NCBI GenBank assembly: GCA_959608625.1
Contig: CAUHQV010000003.1
Span: 14,119-78,118, forward strand
Direction: 5' to 3'
Length of the DNA: 64,000 bases
DNA from: an uncultured Flavobacteriales bacterium
Lineage (GTDB): Bacteria; Bacteroidota; Bacteroidia; Flavobacteriales; UBA1820
This document shows, one piece after another, positions 18,923 to 27,289 of the stretch. Below the pieces are notes generated by a model that searched no databases, was not told the DNA's origin, and saw only the letters and a list, made by a program, of their open reading frames with translations. A program made the position numbers and the translations under genes. The stretch's first letter is position 1; each line of letters opens with the position of its first letter.

Positions 18923-19131
18923 CGGACAGGAAAAGGCATCCGGCCCGTGCAGGCGAAATATTTTTCGGGGTCGTCCTGCGGATGGCTTACCATCGCTTCC
19001 GGGGAAAATGGTTCGACTACGAACGCCCGGAAGAGCGCGATCTCAACGGCTCTTTAGGTGGTCTTTTTCAACTGCTGGCGGCCAATTTTCTGCTTGGTAT
19101 CGGCATCCTTGGCACTGCATTGTCCCGATAA
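18919..19131 (+). CDS. Small membrane protein of unknown function (tandem pair, copy A)
   Basis: 70 residues. A basic N-terminal half (MTDRKRHPARAGEIFFGVVL) carries an AYHRFRGKWFDYERPEE stretch, followed by one hydrophobic helix (LGGLFQLLAANFLLGIGILG). It overlaps the preceding ORF by 4 bases and is 1 base from the next gene. The next gene repeats the same plan (R-A-x-H-x-FRG-x-W-x-D ... PE ... helix), so the two look like diverged duplicates. Function unknown. Confidence 0.5.
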   Translation: MTDRKRHPARAGEIFFGVVLRMAYHRFRGKWFDYERPEERDLNGSLGGLFQLLAANFLLGIGILGTALSR

Positions 19132-19132
19132 A

Positions 19133-19336
19133 ATGGAAGGGAACTACAAGAACGGATACGCCGTAATAGGTATCCTCGCCCGCTGGGCGTGGCACGGGTT
19201 CCGTGGGCCGTGGCGCGATCGCGACCTACCGGAAAACTGGCGGCGGAACCACCGGCTGGGGCTGTTCATTTACTACGCCCTAATAGCCCTCCTTATTTTC
19301 CAGTTTTATTTTCTGGCACACGAGGCTGCCCGATAG
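19133..19336 (+). CDS. Small membrane protein of unknown function (tandem pair, copy B)
   Basis: 67 residues from the ATG at 19133, one base after the previous stop. It shares the WAWHGFRGPWRDRDLPE motif with copy A and ends in a hydrophobic helix (LFIYYALIALLIFQFYFL). Its 3' end overlaps the 3' end of the convergent acyltransferase gene by 44 bp. Start choice rests on the tight spacing and shared motif. Function unknown. Confidence 0.5.
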   Translation: MEGNYKNGYAVIGILARWAWHGFRGPWRDRDLPENWRRNHRLGLFIYYALIALLIFQFYFLAHEAAR

Positions 19337-20465
19337 CCTTATGTCGGAGGAACTTGTCCCGCAACCATTTCCTTACCGGTTCGTCAAACAACTTCAGCAA
19401 TGCATAAGCCGCAAGGATACTTCCGACCCCGACAACGATCATCAAAGGCCATCCCTGCTGCCAACCCAGGTTATGTTTGGTCGCATAGGCCATATACAGG
19501 TAAACGAACGGGTAGTGTATGATGTAAAGCGGATAGGATATATTGCCCAGGAATTTGCATATCCCGACCGAATATTTCCCCTTGATGGGGCTTCCGGCCC
19601 CGGCAAGTACAATAAGCGGAAATATTACAATAATACTGACAGACTGGAAAATACCGTTCATCCAAAGCTTTCCCTCCCCACCGATACGCGGGAAAAACAG
19701 GACGGCGGCCAGCACCAGCGAGCAGATCCAGAAGCCGGCCCGCAGTTTGATCAGTTTGCCGATCCTGAAAAGCAGCAACCCGCAAAAGAAAGGGTACATC
19801 AGGCGCGTCAGCCCGATGACAAGCTGCTCCCCGGTAAGCATATGCCCTCCCAGTACGCTGCCGGAACCTCCCCATACTGCCAGGCGGACTAAGGCGACCC
19901 CGGCGATAACGACCAGAACCGTCAGTAACAATCTCGAAAACCGGCGGATAATTACCGCATACAGTATATTGCCGATATATTCGAAAAAAAGCGACCATGC
20001 CGGCCCGTTCAGCGGGAACATTTCGCCCCATACCCGCACGTCCGCCGCAGGAGGGATCGGAAGCAGCAGGCATCCGGCCAGCATCACCAGAAGCAGTTTC
20101 CACACAGGCGTTTGGGCTATCAGCGGGAACTGCTCGCCTGCACCGAAATAGAAACAGAGCGTACCGATCACAGCCCCTACTATTACCATCGGTTGAAGGC
20201 GGATCACTCGCCGTTTAAAAAAGTCCCCTACAGTCATCTTTCCCCAACGGTCGTCATAAGCGTAGCCGATAACGAATCCGGAAAGCACAAAAAAGAAATC
20301 GACGGCCAGATATCCATGATTGATGAACGGGACTATATACAGGTCGGTGGTAGCATGTATCTCCAAAAGGTGAAACGCTACTACGATAAGAGCCGCTACA
20401 CCGCGCAGGCCGTCCAATATCTCATAATGCGGTTTCTGGGGAAACAGTAAAGGTTTTGCTTGCAT
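19293..20465 (-). CDS. Acyltransferase family 3 membrane protein (OafA-like)
   Basis: 390 residues, with about 10 membrane helices. The acyltransferase-3 signature is present: LDGLRGVAALIVVAFHLLEI near residues 17-36 (R-x(n)-H) and DFFFVLSGFVIGY. Such enzymes move acetyl or other acyl groups onto surface polysaccharides, LPS or other exported molecules. No polysaccharide genes adjoin it, so the acceptor is unknown. The gene is monocistronic, followed by the small accessory genes on the opposite strand. Confidence 0.88.
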   Translation of the reverse strand: MQAKPLLFPQKPHYEILDGLRGVAALIVVAFHLLEIHATTDLYIVPFINHGYLAVDFFFVLSGFVIGYAYDDRWGKMTVGDFFKRRVIRLQPMVIVGAVIGTLCFYFGAGEQFPLIAQTPVWKLLLVMLAGCLLLPIPPAADVRVWGEMFPLNGPAWSLFFEYIGNILYAVIIRRFSRLLLTVLVVIAGVALVRLAVWGGSGSVLGGHMLTGEQLVIGLTRLMYPFFCGLLLFRIGKLIKLRAGFWICSLVLAAVLFFPRIGGEGKLWMNGIFQSVSIIVIFPLIVLAGAGSPIKGKYSVGICKFLGNISYPLYIIHYPFVYLYMAYATKHNLGWQQGWPLMIVVGVGSILAAYALLKLFDEPVRKWLRDKFLRHKAIGQPRVPENKTGK

Positions 20466-20581
20466 GTTTTGATTAATGTTAAAATCCGGGCGGTTAGCAG
20501 CGACAAATATACAGAATTTTAATTATTGGCATCCCGGCGGCCGAGCTCTTTTAGGAGGAACAAATCCGGCGAAAAAAAATT

Positions 20582-21163
20582 CTATGCCTGCTGTGAAGCG
20601 CGCCGCGCCCGCAGGATCAGTTTCGTCAGCCGGTCTATGTGCCGCTGCGGTATTTCTTTCATTCTTTTTGTCCCGCTTATCTGCACCGAGGACACCCGGA
20701 GACCGCCCGTGCGCAATATTTCCTTTACCGCTTTGACAGCGCCAGCGCTTTGGCCGAACAGCCGGTTGAACGGGAAAGGCGTCGTACAGGCGGCCACTAT
20801 TATCCCCCGTTTTCCTTTCAGGCACGCGCGGGGAATGCCGCTTTTCGTTTCCCCCATGAACGCCGGCACCAGGCGGTCGAAAAGGTTTTTCAGCCCGCCG
20901 CTCATATTCCCCCAGTAGGTGGGTGTGCCTACGACGATCAGTTCGGCCCCCCGGATCATCTCCGCTGCCCGGTGGGCATCGTCCGGTTTCAGGCTGCAAA
21001 CCCCTGTCGTACGGCAAGCCATACAGCCCACGCACGGTTTTATATCCAATCGGTACACATCGAGCACCTCGGTATCGTCCCCGGCTATCTCTCCGGCCAT
21101 GGCCATCATCTGCGCGATCTTTCCGGCACCCCGCGGCGAGCCGTTTATTACGAGTGTTTTCAT
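20582..21163 (-). CDS. Flavodoxin-like NAD(P)H-dependent FMN oxidoreductase
   Basis: 193 residues from the ATG at 21163, chosen because it gives the typical MKTLVINGSPRG start; an in-frame start 15 bases upstream is possible. The FMN phosphate loop GSPRGAGKIAQ is followed by CVGCMACRTTGVC, a cysteine cluster typical of iron-sulfur flavoprotein relatives, and GTPTYWGNMSGGLKNLFDR. It is a cytosolic electron-transfer enzyme with unknown partner. It is divergent from the AraC-type regulator at 21285, about 120 bp away, so regulation by it is possible. Confidence 0.85.
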   Translation of the reverse strand: MKTLVINGSPRGAGKIAQMMAMAGEIAGDDTEVLDVYRLDIKPCVGCMACRTTGVCSLKPDDAHRAAEMIRGAELIVVGTPTYWGNMSGGLKNLFDRLVPAFMGETKSGIPRACLKGKRGIIVAACTTPFPFNRLFGQSAGAVKAVKEILRTGGLRVSSVQISGTKRMKEIPQRHIDRLTKLILRARRASQQA

Positions 21164-21284
21164 GGGATAAAGGTACACACTAAAAAATATCCCGAAGTTC
21201 GCAAGGCAGGAAAACTTTTCCGACCGGGAGTGCCGTATTTTTGTCCCTGTAACACGGTCGTAAAACCCAAAACAGAATGAACGA

Positions 21285-22151
21285 ATGAACCCTCAGAAAG
21301 AAACTACCCGGCAACATTACGGACAGGGCCTCAACACCCTCTCCGAATACATATCCGCACACCTTTCGGAAGATATCAGCCTCGATCTACTGGCCCGCAC
21401 GTCGGGATTTTCCCCTTTCCACCTGCACCGCATCGTCAAAGCCTTTCTGGGTGAAACGCCCGGGGCGCTGGTTACCCGCCTGCGCCTGGAATCCGCCGCC
21501 CGCCTGCTCCGCTATACGGAAATGCCCGTGGCCGGCATTGCCTACCAGGTAGGGTACGACGTCCCGGCCTCGCTGTCCAAGGCGTTCCGCCAGTACTACG
21601 GCATATCGCCCCTCGAATACCGCCAAAACAAACAATTCCATATCATGAAACCTTTGCAGACCGACCCTTCCCTGAGCATCAAAAAACCGAAGATACTCGA
21701 CATCCCCGACAAACAGGCCGCTTACATCCGTCTGTCCGGAGCTTACCAGGACAACGATTATCCTGCCGCTTGGGGGAAACTATGGCAATACGTCAAAGAG
21801 AACAAGCTGTTCTCCGCCGGGATCGAGCATCTCTGCATCTATCACGACGACCCGAAAGTGACTCCGGAAGACCGCCTGCGCGCAGAAGTGTGCCTGGTAC
21901 TGCCCAAACCGGCCGCCGCGCAGGGTGGGATCGGGGTAAAGGAGATCCGAGGCGGCAAATACGCCGTATTTCTCTATACTGGGTCGTATGAATGCCTAGG
22001 CGCCGTATACGACACCATTTATTCGCAGTGGCTCCCGGAAAGCGGATATAAACTCCGGGATTCGTACTGTTACGAGAAATACCTCAACCATCCCGGCCGC
22101 ACCGTACCGGAAAAACTGAAAACGGAGATTTACCTGCCCATAGAAGAATGA
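21285..22151 (+). CDS. AraC-family regulator with GyrI-like effector domain
   Basis: 288 residues. The N-terminal DNA-binding part carries two helix-turn-helices (DLLARTSGFSPFHLHRIVKA; VAGIAYQVGYDVPASLSKAF, then ISPLEYR). Residues about 125-288 form a GyrI/Rob-like small-molecule domain (AAYIRLSGAYQDN ... GGKYAVFLYTGSY ... EIYLPIEE). This is the Rob/BmrR-like arrangement found in multidrug or stress regulators. It is divergent from the flavoprotein gene, a plausible target. Confidence 0.9.
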   Translation: MNPQKETTRQHYGQGLNTLSEYISAHLSEDISLDLLARTSGFSPFHLHRIVKAFLGETPGALVTRLRLESAARLLRYTEMPVAGIAYQVGYDVPASLSKAFRQYYGISPLEYRQNKQFHIMKPLQTDPSLSIKKPKILDIPDKQAAYIRLSGAYQDNDYPAAWGKLWQYVKENKLFSAGIEHLCIYHDDPKVTPEDRLRAEVCLVLPKPAAAQGGIGVKEIRGGKYAVFLYTGSYECLGAVYDTIYSQWLPESGYKLRDSYCYEKYLNHPGRTVPEKLKTEIYLPIEE

Positions 22152-22228
22152 GTCTTCCGGCAAAAGCGTTCAATGAAAAAATCATACGTTTTCACCTGAA
22201 AATCAACTATTAGCAAATAAAAAGGCTT

Positions 22229-22455
22229 ATGTATTCTCTTTCCGAACTTTTCTACGATGCCAAAGGCATTTTCGGGAACCGGGAGAACCTTTTTACGATT
22301 ACTTCGGCAATTACGTCTACCCGAACGAGCTGGATCTAACCCGTGATAAAAGGAGAAATTGGATTCGCTGTGGGGAACTGTTTCGGGACGGTCGGGACAC
22401 CTTGCGCCGGTACGATCCTGACAAAGGGCCGATGATATACGGCCCCGATCTATAA
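22229..22455 (+). pseudogene. Short frameshifted coding remnant
   Basis: The ATG at 22229 opens MYSLSELFYDAKGIFGNREN and then stops early. Shifting frame near the T-run around 22290 restores a protein-like stretch (FYDYFGNYVYPNELDL ... MIYGPDL) to the stop at 22455, directly before a strong terminator. Total length (227 bp) is not a multiple of three. It looks like a roughly 75-residue gene with one indel. No family recognised. Confidence 0.35.
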
Positions 22456-22470
22456 TCCCGACCCCAAAAA

Positions 22471-22510
22471 CAGACGGCGGGGAAGATGGCTTCCCCGCCG
22501 TCTGTTTTTT
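22471..22510. terminator. Strong rho-independent terminator
   Basis: A 15-bp perfect stem (CAGACGGCGGGGAAG and its complement) with a 4-base loop and a T6 tail. It lies between the plus-strand regulator region and the minus-strand feo operon and can serve both. Confidence 0.9.
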
Positions 22511-22543
22511 AATCTAAAAAATGTTCCGGATAAATCCGGGAAC

Positions 22544-22723
22544 TTACTTTTTCTCTTTTTTCGAGCAATTATCCTTCAGGCCGCACCCCTCGCATCCGGT
22601 CGTACTGCGGCACTCGCTTCCCCCGCCACATCCGCAATCCTTGCGGCGCAGTTTGCGCACCGCCATCCGCACGAGCAACGCGGCGCACACGAAAACAATG
22701 AGAAGGGTTATCACCTGTTCCAT
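22544..22723 (-). CDS. FeoB-associated Cys-rich membrane protein
   Basis: 59 residues. One N-terminal membrane helix (VITLLIVFVCAALLV) is followed by a basic stretch and a cysteine-rich tail (CGCGGGSEC, then CEGCGLKDNC). It begins 6 bp after the feoAB stop, so it is co-translated with that gene. Small Cys-rich proteins of this kind accompany Feo ferrous iron transporters in Bacteroidetes and Firmicutes and may hold or pass iron at the cytoplasmic face. Confidence 0.85.
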   Translation of the reverse strand: MEQVITLLIVFVCAALLVRMAVRKLRRKDCGCGGGSECRSTTGCEGCGLKDNCSKKEKK

Positions 22724-22729
22724 AGCACC

Positions 22730-25288
22730 TTATGTAATCAACAGCCCGATTTGGTACACCGCGAACGATACGATCCAGGCCATGCCTGTAGTGTACAGCG
22801 CCGTGAATACGGCCCATTTCCAACTCCCGGATTCACGTCCGATCGCCGCAATGGCGGCTATACAGGGGAAATACAAGAGGATGAATATCATCATCGTGAA
22901 CGCCACCAGCGGCGTATAGACCGGTTCCCCGGCTTTCGGGCCGTAAGTATAGGTTTGCTCCTTCAGGCGCTCGCCCAAAGTCTGGGTATCGCCCTCTGTA
23001 CTGGAAAGGACGGACATCGTGCTTACCACGATCTCCTTGGCCGCAAACCCGGTGATCAGGCTGATGCCTATCTGCCAGTCGAAGCCCAGCGGGGCGATGG
23101 CCGGCTCGATGGTCTTACCCAAGCGCCCGATATAGGATTTCTCCTGTTTTTCGGCGGCCTGTTCGACCTCCAGACGGGTCAGTTCTTCGGCCTTGACCTC
23201 TTCGCTGGCTTGGGAAACCGCCACTTGCTCCTTTATCGCCTCGTAATCCCTGGAGTACTCCACCTGCTCCGGATAGTGCCCCAAAGCCCAGATCACGACC
23301 GAGGCCAAAAGGATAATGGAACCCATCTTTTTGAGGTACTGCACACCCCTGTCCCACATGTGGCGCACCACGCTCACAAACGTGGGGATCCGATAGGGGG
23401 GCAGTTCCATCACGAAGGGAGCCTCCTCCCGGCGGAAGAACAGCTTTTTAAGCACCAGCGAGGACAGCACCGCCACAGCGATACCCGTCATATAGACCGC
23501 AAAGAGCACCAGGCCGCTGTGTTGGGGGAAGAACGCTCCGATCAGCAACACATACACGGGCAGGCGGGCGCTGCACGAAGTAAAGGGAATGATAAGCATC
23601 GTGAGCAGCCGGTCTTTACGGCTCTCCAGAGTGCGGGTCGCGATGATGGCCGGTACGTTGCAGCCGAATCCCATCAGCAGGGGGATAAAGGATTTCCCGT
23701 GCAGGCCTATCTTGTGCATCATCCGATCCATGATGAAAGCTGCCCGGGCCATATACCCGGTATCCTCCATCAGGGCGATGAAAAAGAAAAGGATCAAGAT
23801 ATTGGGCAGGAATACCAGCACGCCTCCCACACCGTTGATGATACCGTCTACCAGCAGAGCGCGCAGCGAACTTTCCGGCATCACCGAGTTCACGAATTCA
23901 CCCAGTGCAGCCACCCCGGCTTCCAGCCATTCGGCCGGATAACCTCCGAGAGTAAAGGTAGCCTGGAACATGGCCAGCATGATAGCCAGGAAGATCGGGA
24001 AACCGAGCCATTTGTTGGTGATCAGGGCGTCGATATCGCGGCTTTTGCGGGGAGCCCCCTCCTTAGCCGAAAGGGTTTCGGACAGAGCCCCGGCGATAAA
24101 CCCATATTTCGCATCGGCAATGACCGTCTCGACGTTTTCCCCATACGTGATTTCGAGGTCTTTAGCCGCCGAGCGGGCGGTGCGGTCTATCTCCGAATAT
24201 TCCGGACATTTCTCGACCGTCCGGTAAGCCGTTTTTTCTTTTTCCAGCAGGCGCAGCGACAAGTCCCGGGGAGAATACCGGGTAATAAGGTCTTTATCCT
24301 TGCGTAAAAGTTTCTGAAGGTCCCGGATAGCCACTTCCACGTCCTGGCCGTAATTGATGTGGACATGACGCACCGTAGGATCTTTTTCCTCGAACACGTC
24401 TATCACCTTGTCCAGCAGGTCGCCGATTCCCCGGCCTTCACGGGCGGTGGTGGGGACGATAGGTATCCCGATCATCGAACCGAGCGCCTGGTAATCGAAT
24501 ATTTTGTCGCTCTTGAGCAGTTCGTCGTACATATTGAGGGCTATCACGGCCCGCACGTCCATATCGATCAGGGAGGTAGTGAGGAAAAGATTCCGCTCGA
24601 GGTTAGTGGCATCCACGACATTGATCACCACGTCGGGCATTTGTTCGCTCAAGTGGCGGCGCACGAAAACCTCTTCGGGGGAATATTCCGTCAGGGAATA
24701 GGTGCCCGGAAGATCGGACATGTGGATAGTATATCCTTTGTGGCGGACGGTAGCCGTTTTCACGTCGACGGTCACCCCGCTGTAATTCCCTACTTTCTGG
24801 TGGGAACCGGACGCCTCGTTGAACAGGGAAGTCTTGCCGATATTCGGATTGCCCACCAAGGCCACATTGATGGTGCGGGCCGCCTGGCGGAATGTATGTT
24901 GTGTAGTTTCCAGGCATCCACAGTCGGTAGCGGAAGGGCGCGTCCGGCGGGATTCGGCATCCGAATCTTCCAGCTGGCTTTGCCTGTATCCCTGCTTTTC
25001 CTCGGCAGGCTGTTCACCCACGCACAGGGTTACTTCTATCTGCTCGGCCTCACTGCGGCGGAGCGCCACCTGATATCCCATGATACCGTACTCGACCGGA
25101 TCGAGCATCGGCGCGCTTTTTATCACGGTGATCCTCTGCCCGCGCACGAAACCCATTTCAGTGATCCGCTTGCGGAAAGCCCCGTATCCCTGTACCTTGA
25201 CGATGATGCCGGCCTGCCCGGTGGTAAGCGACGAAAGTTTGACCGTTTGTGCCTTTTCGGCGTCCAATTCTGTGTTTTCTCCTCTCAC
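22730..25288 (-). CDS. feoAB: FeoA-FeoB fusion ferrous iron transporter
   Basis: 852 residues. Residues about 15-92 are a FeoA SH3-like domain (LTTGQAGIIVKVQGYGAFRK). A linker with cysteines leads to the FeoB G domain: G1 GNPNIGKTSLF near 146-156, then DLPGTYSLTEYSP and NVVDATNLERN. The C-terminal part has gate-type membrane helices (MGFGCNVPAI, TSCSARLPVYVLL, GFAAKEIVVSTM). It takes up Fe2+ under anoxic conditions. The first codon is GTG at 25288 with the -7 box only 5 bp upstream; a TTG at 25270 preceded by AGAGGAG is an alternative start. It forms an operon with the Cys-rich gene. Confidence 0.96.
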   Translation of the reverse strand: MRGENTELDAEKAQTVKLSSLTTGQAGIIVKVQGYGAFRKRITEMGFVRGQRITVIKSAPMLDPVEYGIMGYQVALRRSEAEQIEVTLCVGEQPAEEKQGYRQSQLEDSDAESRRTRPSATDCGCLETTQHTFRQAARTINVALVGNPNIGKTSLFNEASGSHQKVGNYSGVTVDVKTATVRHKGYTIHMSDLPGTYSLTEYSPEEVFVRRHLSEQMPDVVINVVDATNLERNLFLTTSLIDMDVRAVIALNMYDELLKSDKIFDYQALGSMIGIPIVPTTAREGRGIGDLLDKVIDVFEEKDPTVRHVHINYGQDVEVAIRDLQKLLRKDKDLITRYSPRDLSLRLLEKEKTAYRTVEKCPEYSEIDRTARSAAKDLEITYGENVETVIADAKYGFIAGALSETLSAKEGAPRKSRDIDALITNKWLGFPIFLAIMLAMFQATFTLGGYPAEWLEAGVAALGEFVNSVMPESSLRALLVDGIINGVGGVLVFLPNILILFFFIALMEDTGYMARAAFIMDRMMHKIGLHGKSFIPLLMGFGCNVPAIIATRTLESRKDRLLTMLIIPFTSCSARLPVYVLLIGAFFPQHSGLVLFAVYMTGIAVAVLSSLVLKKLFFRREEAPFVMELPPYRIPTFVSVVRHMWDRGVQYLKKMGSIILLASVVIWALGHYPEQVEYSRDYEAIKEQVAVSQASEEVKAEELTRLEVEQAAEKQEKSYIGRLGKTIEPAIAPLGFDWQIGISLITGFAAKEIVVSTMSVLSSTEGDTQTLGERLKEQTYTYGPKAGEPVYTPLVAFTMMIFILLYFPCIAAIAAIGRESGSWKWAVFTALYTTGMAWIVSFAVYQIGLLIT

Positions 25289-25293
25289 AAGTG

Positions 25294-25301
25294 CAAAGTT
25301 A
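25294..25301 (-). promoter_or_regulatory. Candidate -7 box of feoAB
   Basis: TAACTTTG on the minus strand matches TAnnTTTG and lies 5 bp upstream of the GTG start. A -33 element is not clear. The short leader suggests either a leaderless transcript or use of the internal TTG start. Confidence 0.4.
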
Positions 25302-25434
25302 CTTTATTTTTCAATCCCCGGGAGGCCGCAGTCCTCCAAGTTGGCAAAATAAACACAAAAGTTTTCCGGAAAAAATAGCCCGAATTGACTAATTTTACTC
25401 TTCGTTATCCCTAAAAACGGTTAAAACAATACGC

Positions 25435-25785
25435 ATGGAATTCTTACAGAACCTCAACTTCGGCGGACTGGCCATCGGCATCCTCACGTTCGTCATCATA
25501 GGCATCTCGCACCCCGCGGTGACAAAGGGAGAATACTATTTCGGCACCAAAATATGGTGGGCATTCCTCATCCTGGGCATAGCAGGCATCGTGGTTGCGG
25601 TATTAGTGGAAAACATCACCGCATCGGCCATCCTGGGCGTATTTGCCTTTACCTGCCTGTGGGGCATCAAGGAAATCTTCGAACAAGAAGAACGCGTGCG
25701 CAAAGGCTGGTTTCCCCGCAATCCGAAAAGGAAATACCGGTTCGACCCGCCGGAAAACTCCGGGGCCGATAAAACCGGAAAATAA
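25435..25785 (+). CDS. DUF4491-like small membrane protein
   Basis: 116 residues with three hydrophobic helices (GGLAIGILTFVIIGISHPAV; WWAFLILGIAGIVVAVLV; ITASAILGVFAFTCLWGIKE) and a basic, proline-containing cytoplasmic tail. The pattern fits DUF4491, a family of short Bacteroidetes and anaerobe membrane proteins of unknown role. It is divergent from feoAB and converges on the esterase gene. Confidence 0.65.
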   Translation: MEFLQNLNFGGLAIGILTFVIIGISHPAVTKGEYYFGTKIWWAFLILGIAGIVVAVLVENITASAILGVFAFTCLWGIKEIFEQEERVRKGWFPRNPKRKYRFDPPENSGADKTGK

Positions 25786-25794
25786 AGAAAGGGG

Positions 25795-26748
25795 TTAACT
25801 CCCGAAATTGTTCTTCACGTAGTCCTCGATCGTGAAATCCTTGTTGCGCACCGGCGCATCCAGCTGATCGGCCGAAGTGTCGATGATCAGTTTTTGCTTT
25901 TGTTTGACGAGCTTATCCAGAAAGATGAGTATCTCCGCCCGGTTGTCGTTCATAGGACTTACCGCCATACGGTGTGTCGCATTTTCGACCGAATAGAAAT
26001 AATGCGGGGCTTTTATCCCGGTGAGCTGTCCCGCGATATATTCCGGGCCGTAAAACCACCCGTGTGAATCGCCTATCGCCCCATAAGGCACATTGCCGTC
26101 CGCCGTCCCGTGGAAAAACTGGATGGGGACAGGATTTTTTTTCCATTCGAGAGGCCCATCGGCAAAGATCGCCCCGGCGAAAGAGATCACCCCCGCATAA
26201 TTGAAACCCGCAGGCAACCGGCGAGAAAGAAGATCGCCATTGCAGATCCCATATTCGCCGTGCAACACCGAAATAGCGCCCGCACTCGACCCACTGGTAA
26301 TGACAAGACTCGAATCGATCCCCCATTTCTCCGCATGGGCCAGCACAAAATCCGTCGCATCGTACAGGTCTTCCACCGCCATTGTAATCGAACGGACGAA
26401 ATCCCGGGCAAACCGGTTCAGGCTTTTGTCCTTTCCCTGCACGAATGCTTTCATTCCCAGACGGTAATCGATGGATACCACCGAATACCCCTGCCGGGCG
26501 AAATATTGAAAGAAGGAATCGTACGCTTTATTGTCCCGGGTGCCGGTCATGAATCCGCCGCCGAACATAAAGATCAGGCACGGTTTTTTCGCAGAGGACA
26601 AAGAGGGAAAATCGTACTTGTCCAGTCGCAAACTGTCGATTCCTTTTACCGAATAAAGATACGTCTGCTTGCTTACTTCCAGCGTTTGGGCCGCGGCAGA
26701 GAACGCCATAAAGACGGCAACGAATGCCGCCAGAATATATTTTTTCAT
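25795..26748 (-). CDS. Secreted alpha/beta-hydrolase (carboxylesterase-like)
   Basis: 317 residues with a signal peptide (MKKYILAAFVAVFMAFSAAAQ). An oxyanion-hole motif FMFGGGFMTG (HGGG-like) is followed by the nucleophile elbow SGSSAGAIS near residue 160, and a late histidine in ENATHRM; the acid is probably in FHGTADGNVP. The fold and secretion match Bacteroidetes acetyl-xylan or feruloyl-type esterases, but the substrate is not determined. It appears to be a single gene. Confidence 0.8.
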   Translation of the reverse strand: MKKYILAAFVAVFMAFSAAAQTLEVSKQTYLYSVKGIDSLRLDKYDFPSLSSAKKPCLIFMFGGGFMTGTRDNKAYDSFFQYFARQGYSVVSIDYRLGMKAFVQGKDKSLNRFARDFVRSITMAVEDLYDATDFVLAHAEKWGIDSSLVITSGSSAGAISVLHGEYGICNGDLLSRRLPAGFNYAGVISFAGAIFADGPLEWKKNPVPIQFFHGTADGNVPYGAIGDSHGWFYGPEYIAGQLTGIKAPHYFYSVENATHRMAVSPMNDNRAEILIFLDKLVKQKQKLIIDTSADQLDAPVRNKDFTIEDYVKNNFGS

Positions 26749-26817
26749 AGTATCGGGATTTAAGTCATCAATACCAATCCGAAAGTTTCCTCCGTGCGGA
26801 AAGAACTTCCCAAAATC

Positions 26818-26864
26818 CCGGCCTACAGCCGGGGCGCGGCAAAGCCGCGCGCGTTTGGGGGCAA
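26818..26864 (+). repeat. Dispersed two-hairpin element, copy 2
   Basis: Same plan as the copy at 5866-5913: CCGGC-N5-GCCGG, one base, GCGCGGC-AAA-GCCGCGC, one base, CGTTTGGGGGCAA. Stems are identical and loops differ. It lies 1 bp past the thioesterase stop, between two minus-strand genes. Candidate REP-like element or structured 3' UTR. Confidence 0.6.
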
Positions 26865-26865
26865 T

Positions 26866-27285
26866 TTACTCCCCGAACTCCGGGAAACACTTCAGGAAAT
26901 ACTCCGGAGCGCGCGTCGGACGGCGGGTCGCCACATCGACACAAGCCAGCGTCACACCCCCGGTACAAACCAGCACCCCATCCTGATTGGTCACCCGGTA
27001 ACCGAACCGAACCCGGACCGACGGTTTTTCCAACAGCGTCACCTCCACATCCAGCACATCGTCATAGAAAGCCGGATGGACATATTTCACGTTGATCTCC
27101 GACACCGGAAGCATCACGCCCCCTTCTTCCTCCATCTTTTTGTAAGTAAGCCCCCTGGAACGGAGCATCTCCAGGCGCGAGACCTCGAAATACATGGCAT
27201 AATTGCCGTGGTATACAAATCCCATCCGGTCGGTATCGTTGTACCGCACCCGTACCTGGTTTACGTATTTTACCGCTTCTCCCAT
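26866..27285 (-). CDS. Acyl-CoA thioesterase, hotdog fold (YbgC/4HBT-like)
   Basis: 139 residues. The 4HBT motif RVRYNDTDRMGFVYHGNY (catalytic Asp near residue 16) is followed by FEVSRLEMLRSRGLTY and the beta strands of a single hotdog domain. It hydrolyses thioesters of CoA. Its start is 4 bp downstream of the rdgB stop, so the two are probably co-transcribed. The exact acyl chain is unknown. The two-hairpin element sits right behind its stop. Confidence 0.87.
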   Translation of the reverse strand: MGEAVKYVNQVRVRYNDTDRMGFVYHGNYAMYFEVSRLEMLRSRGLTYKKMEEEGGVMLPVSEINVKYVHPAFYDDVLDVEVTLLEKPSVRVRFGYRVTNQDGVLVCTGGVTLACVDVATRRPTRAPEYFLKCFPEFGE

Positions 27286-27289
27286 CTTT

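Noticed and set aside
22751..24307. Plus-strand reading frame of 518 codons
   Set aside because: Antisense to feoAB, with no recognisable domain.
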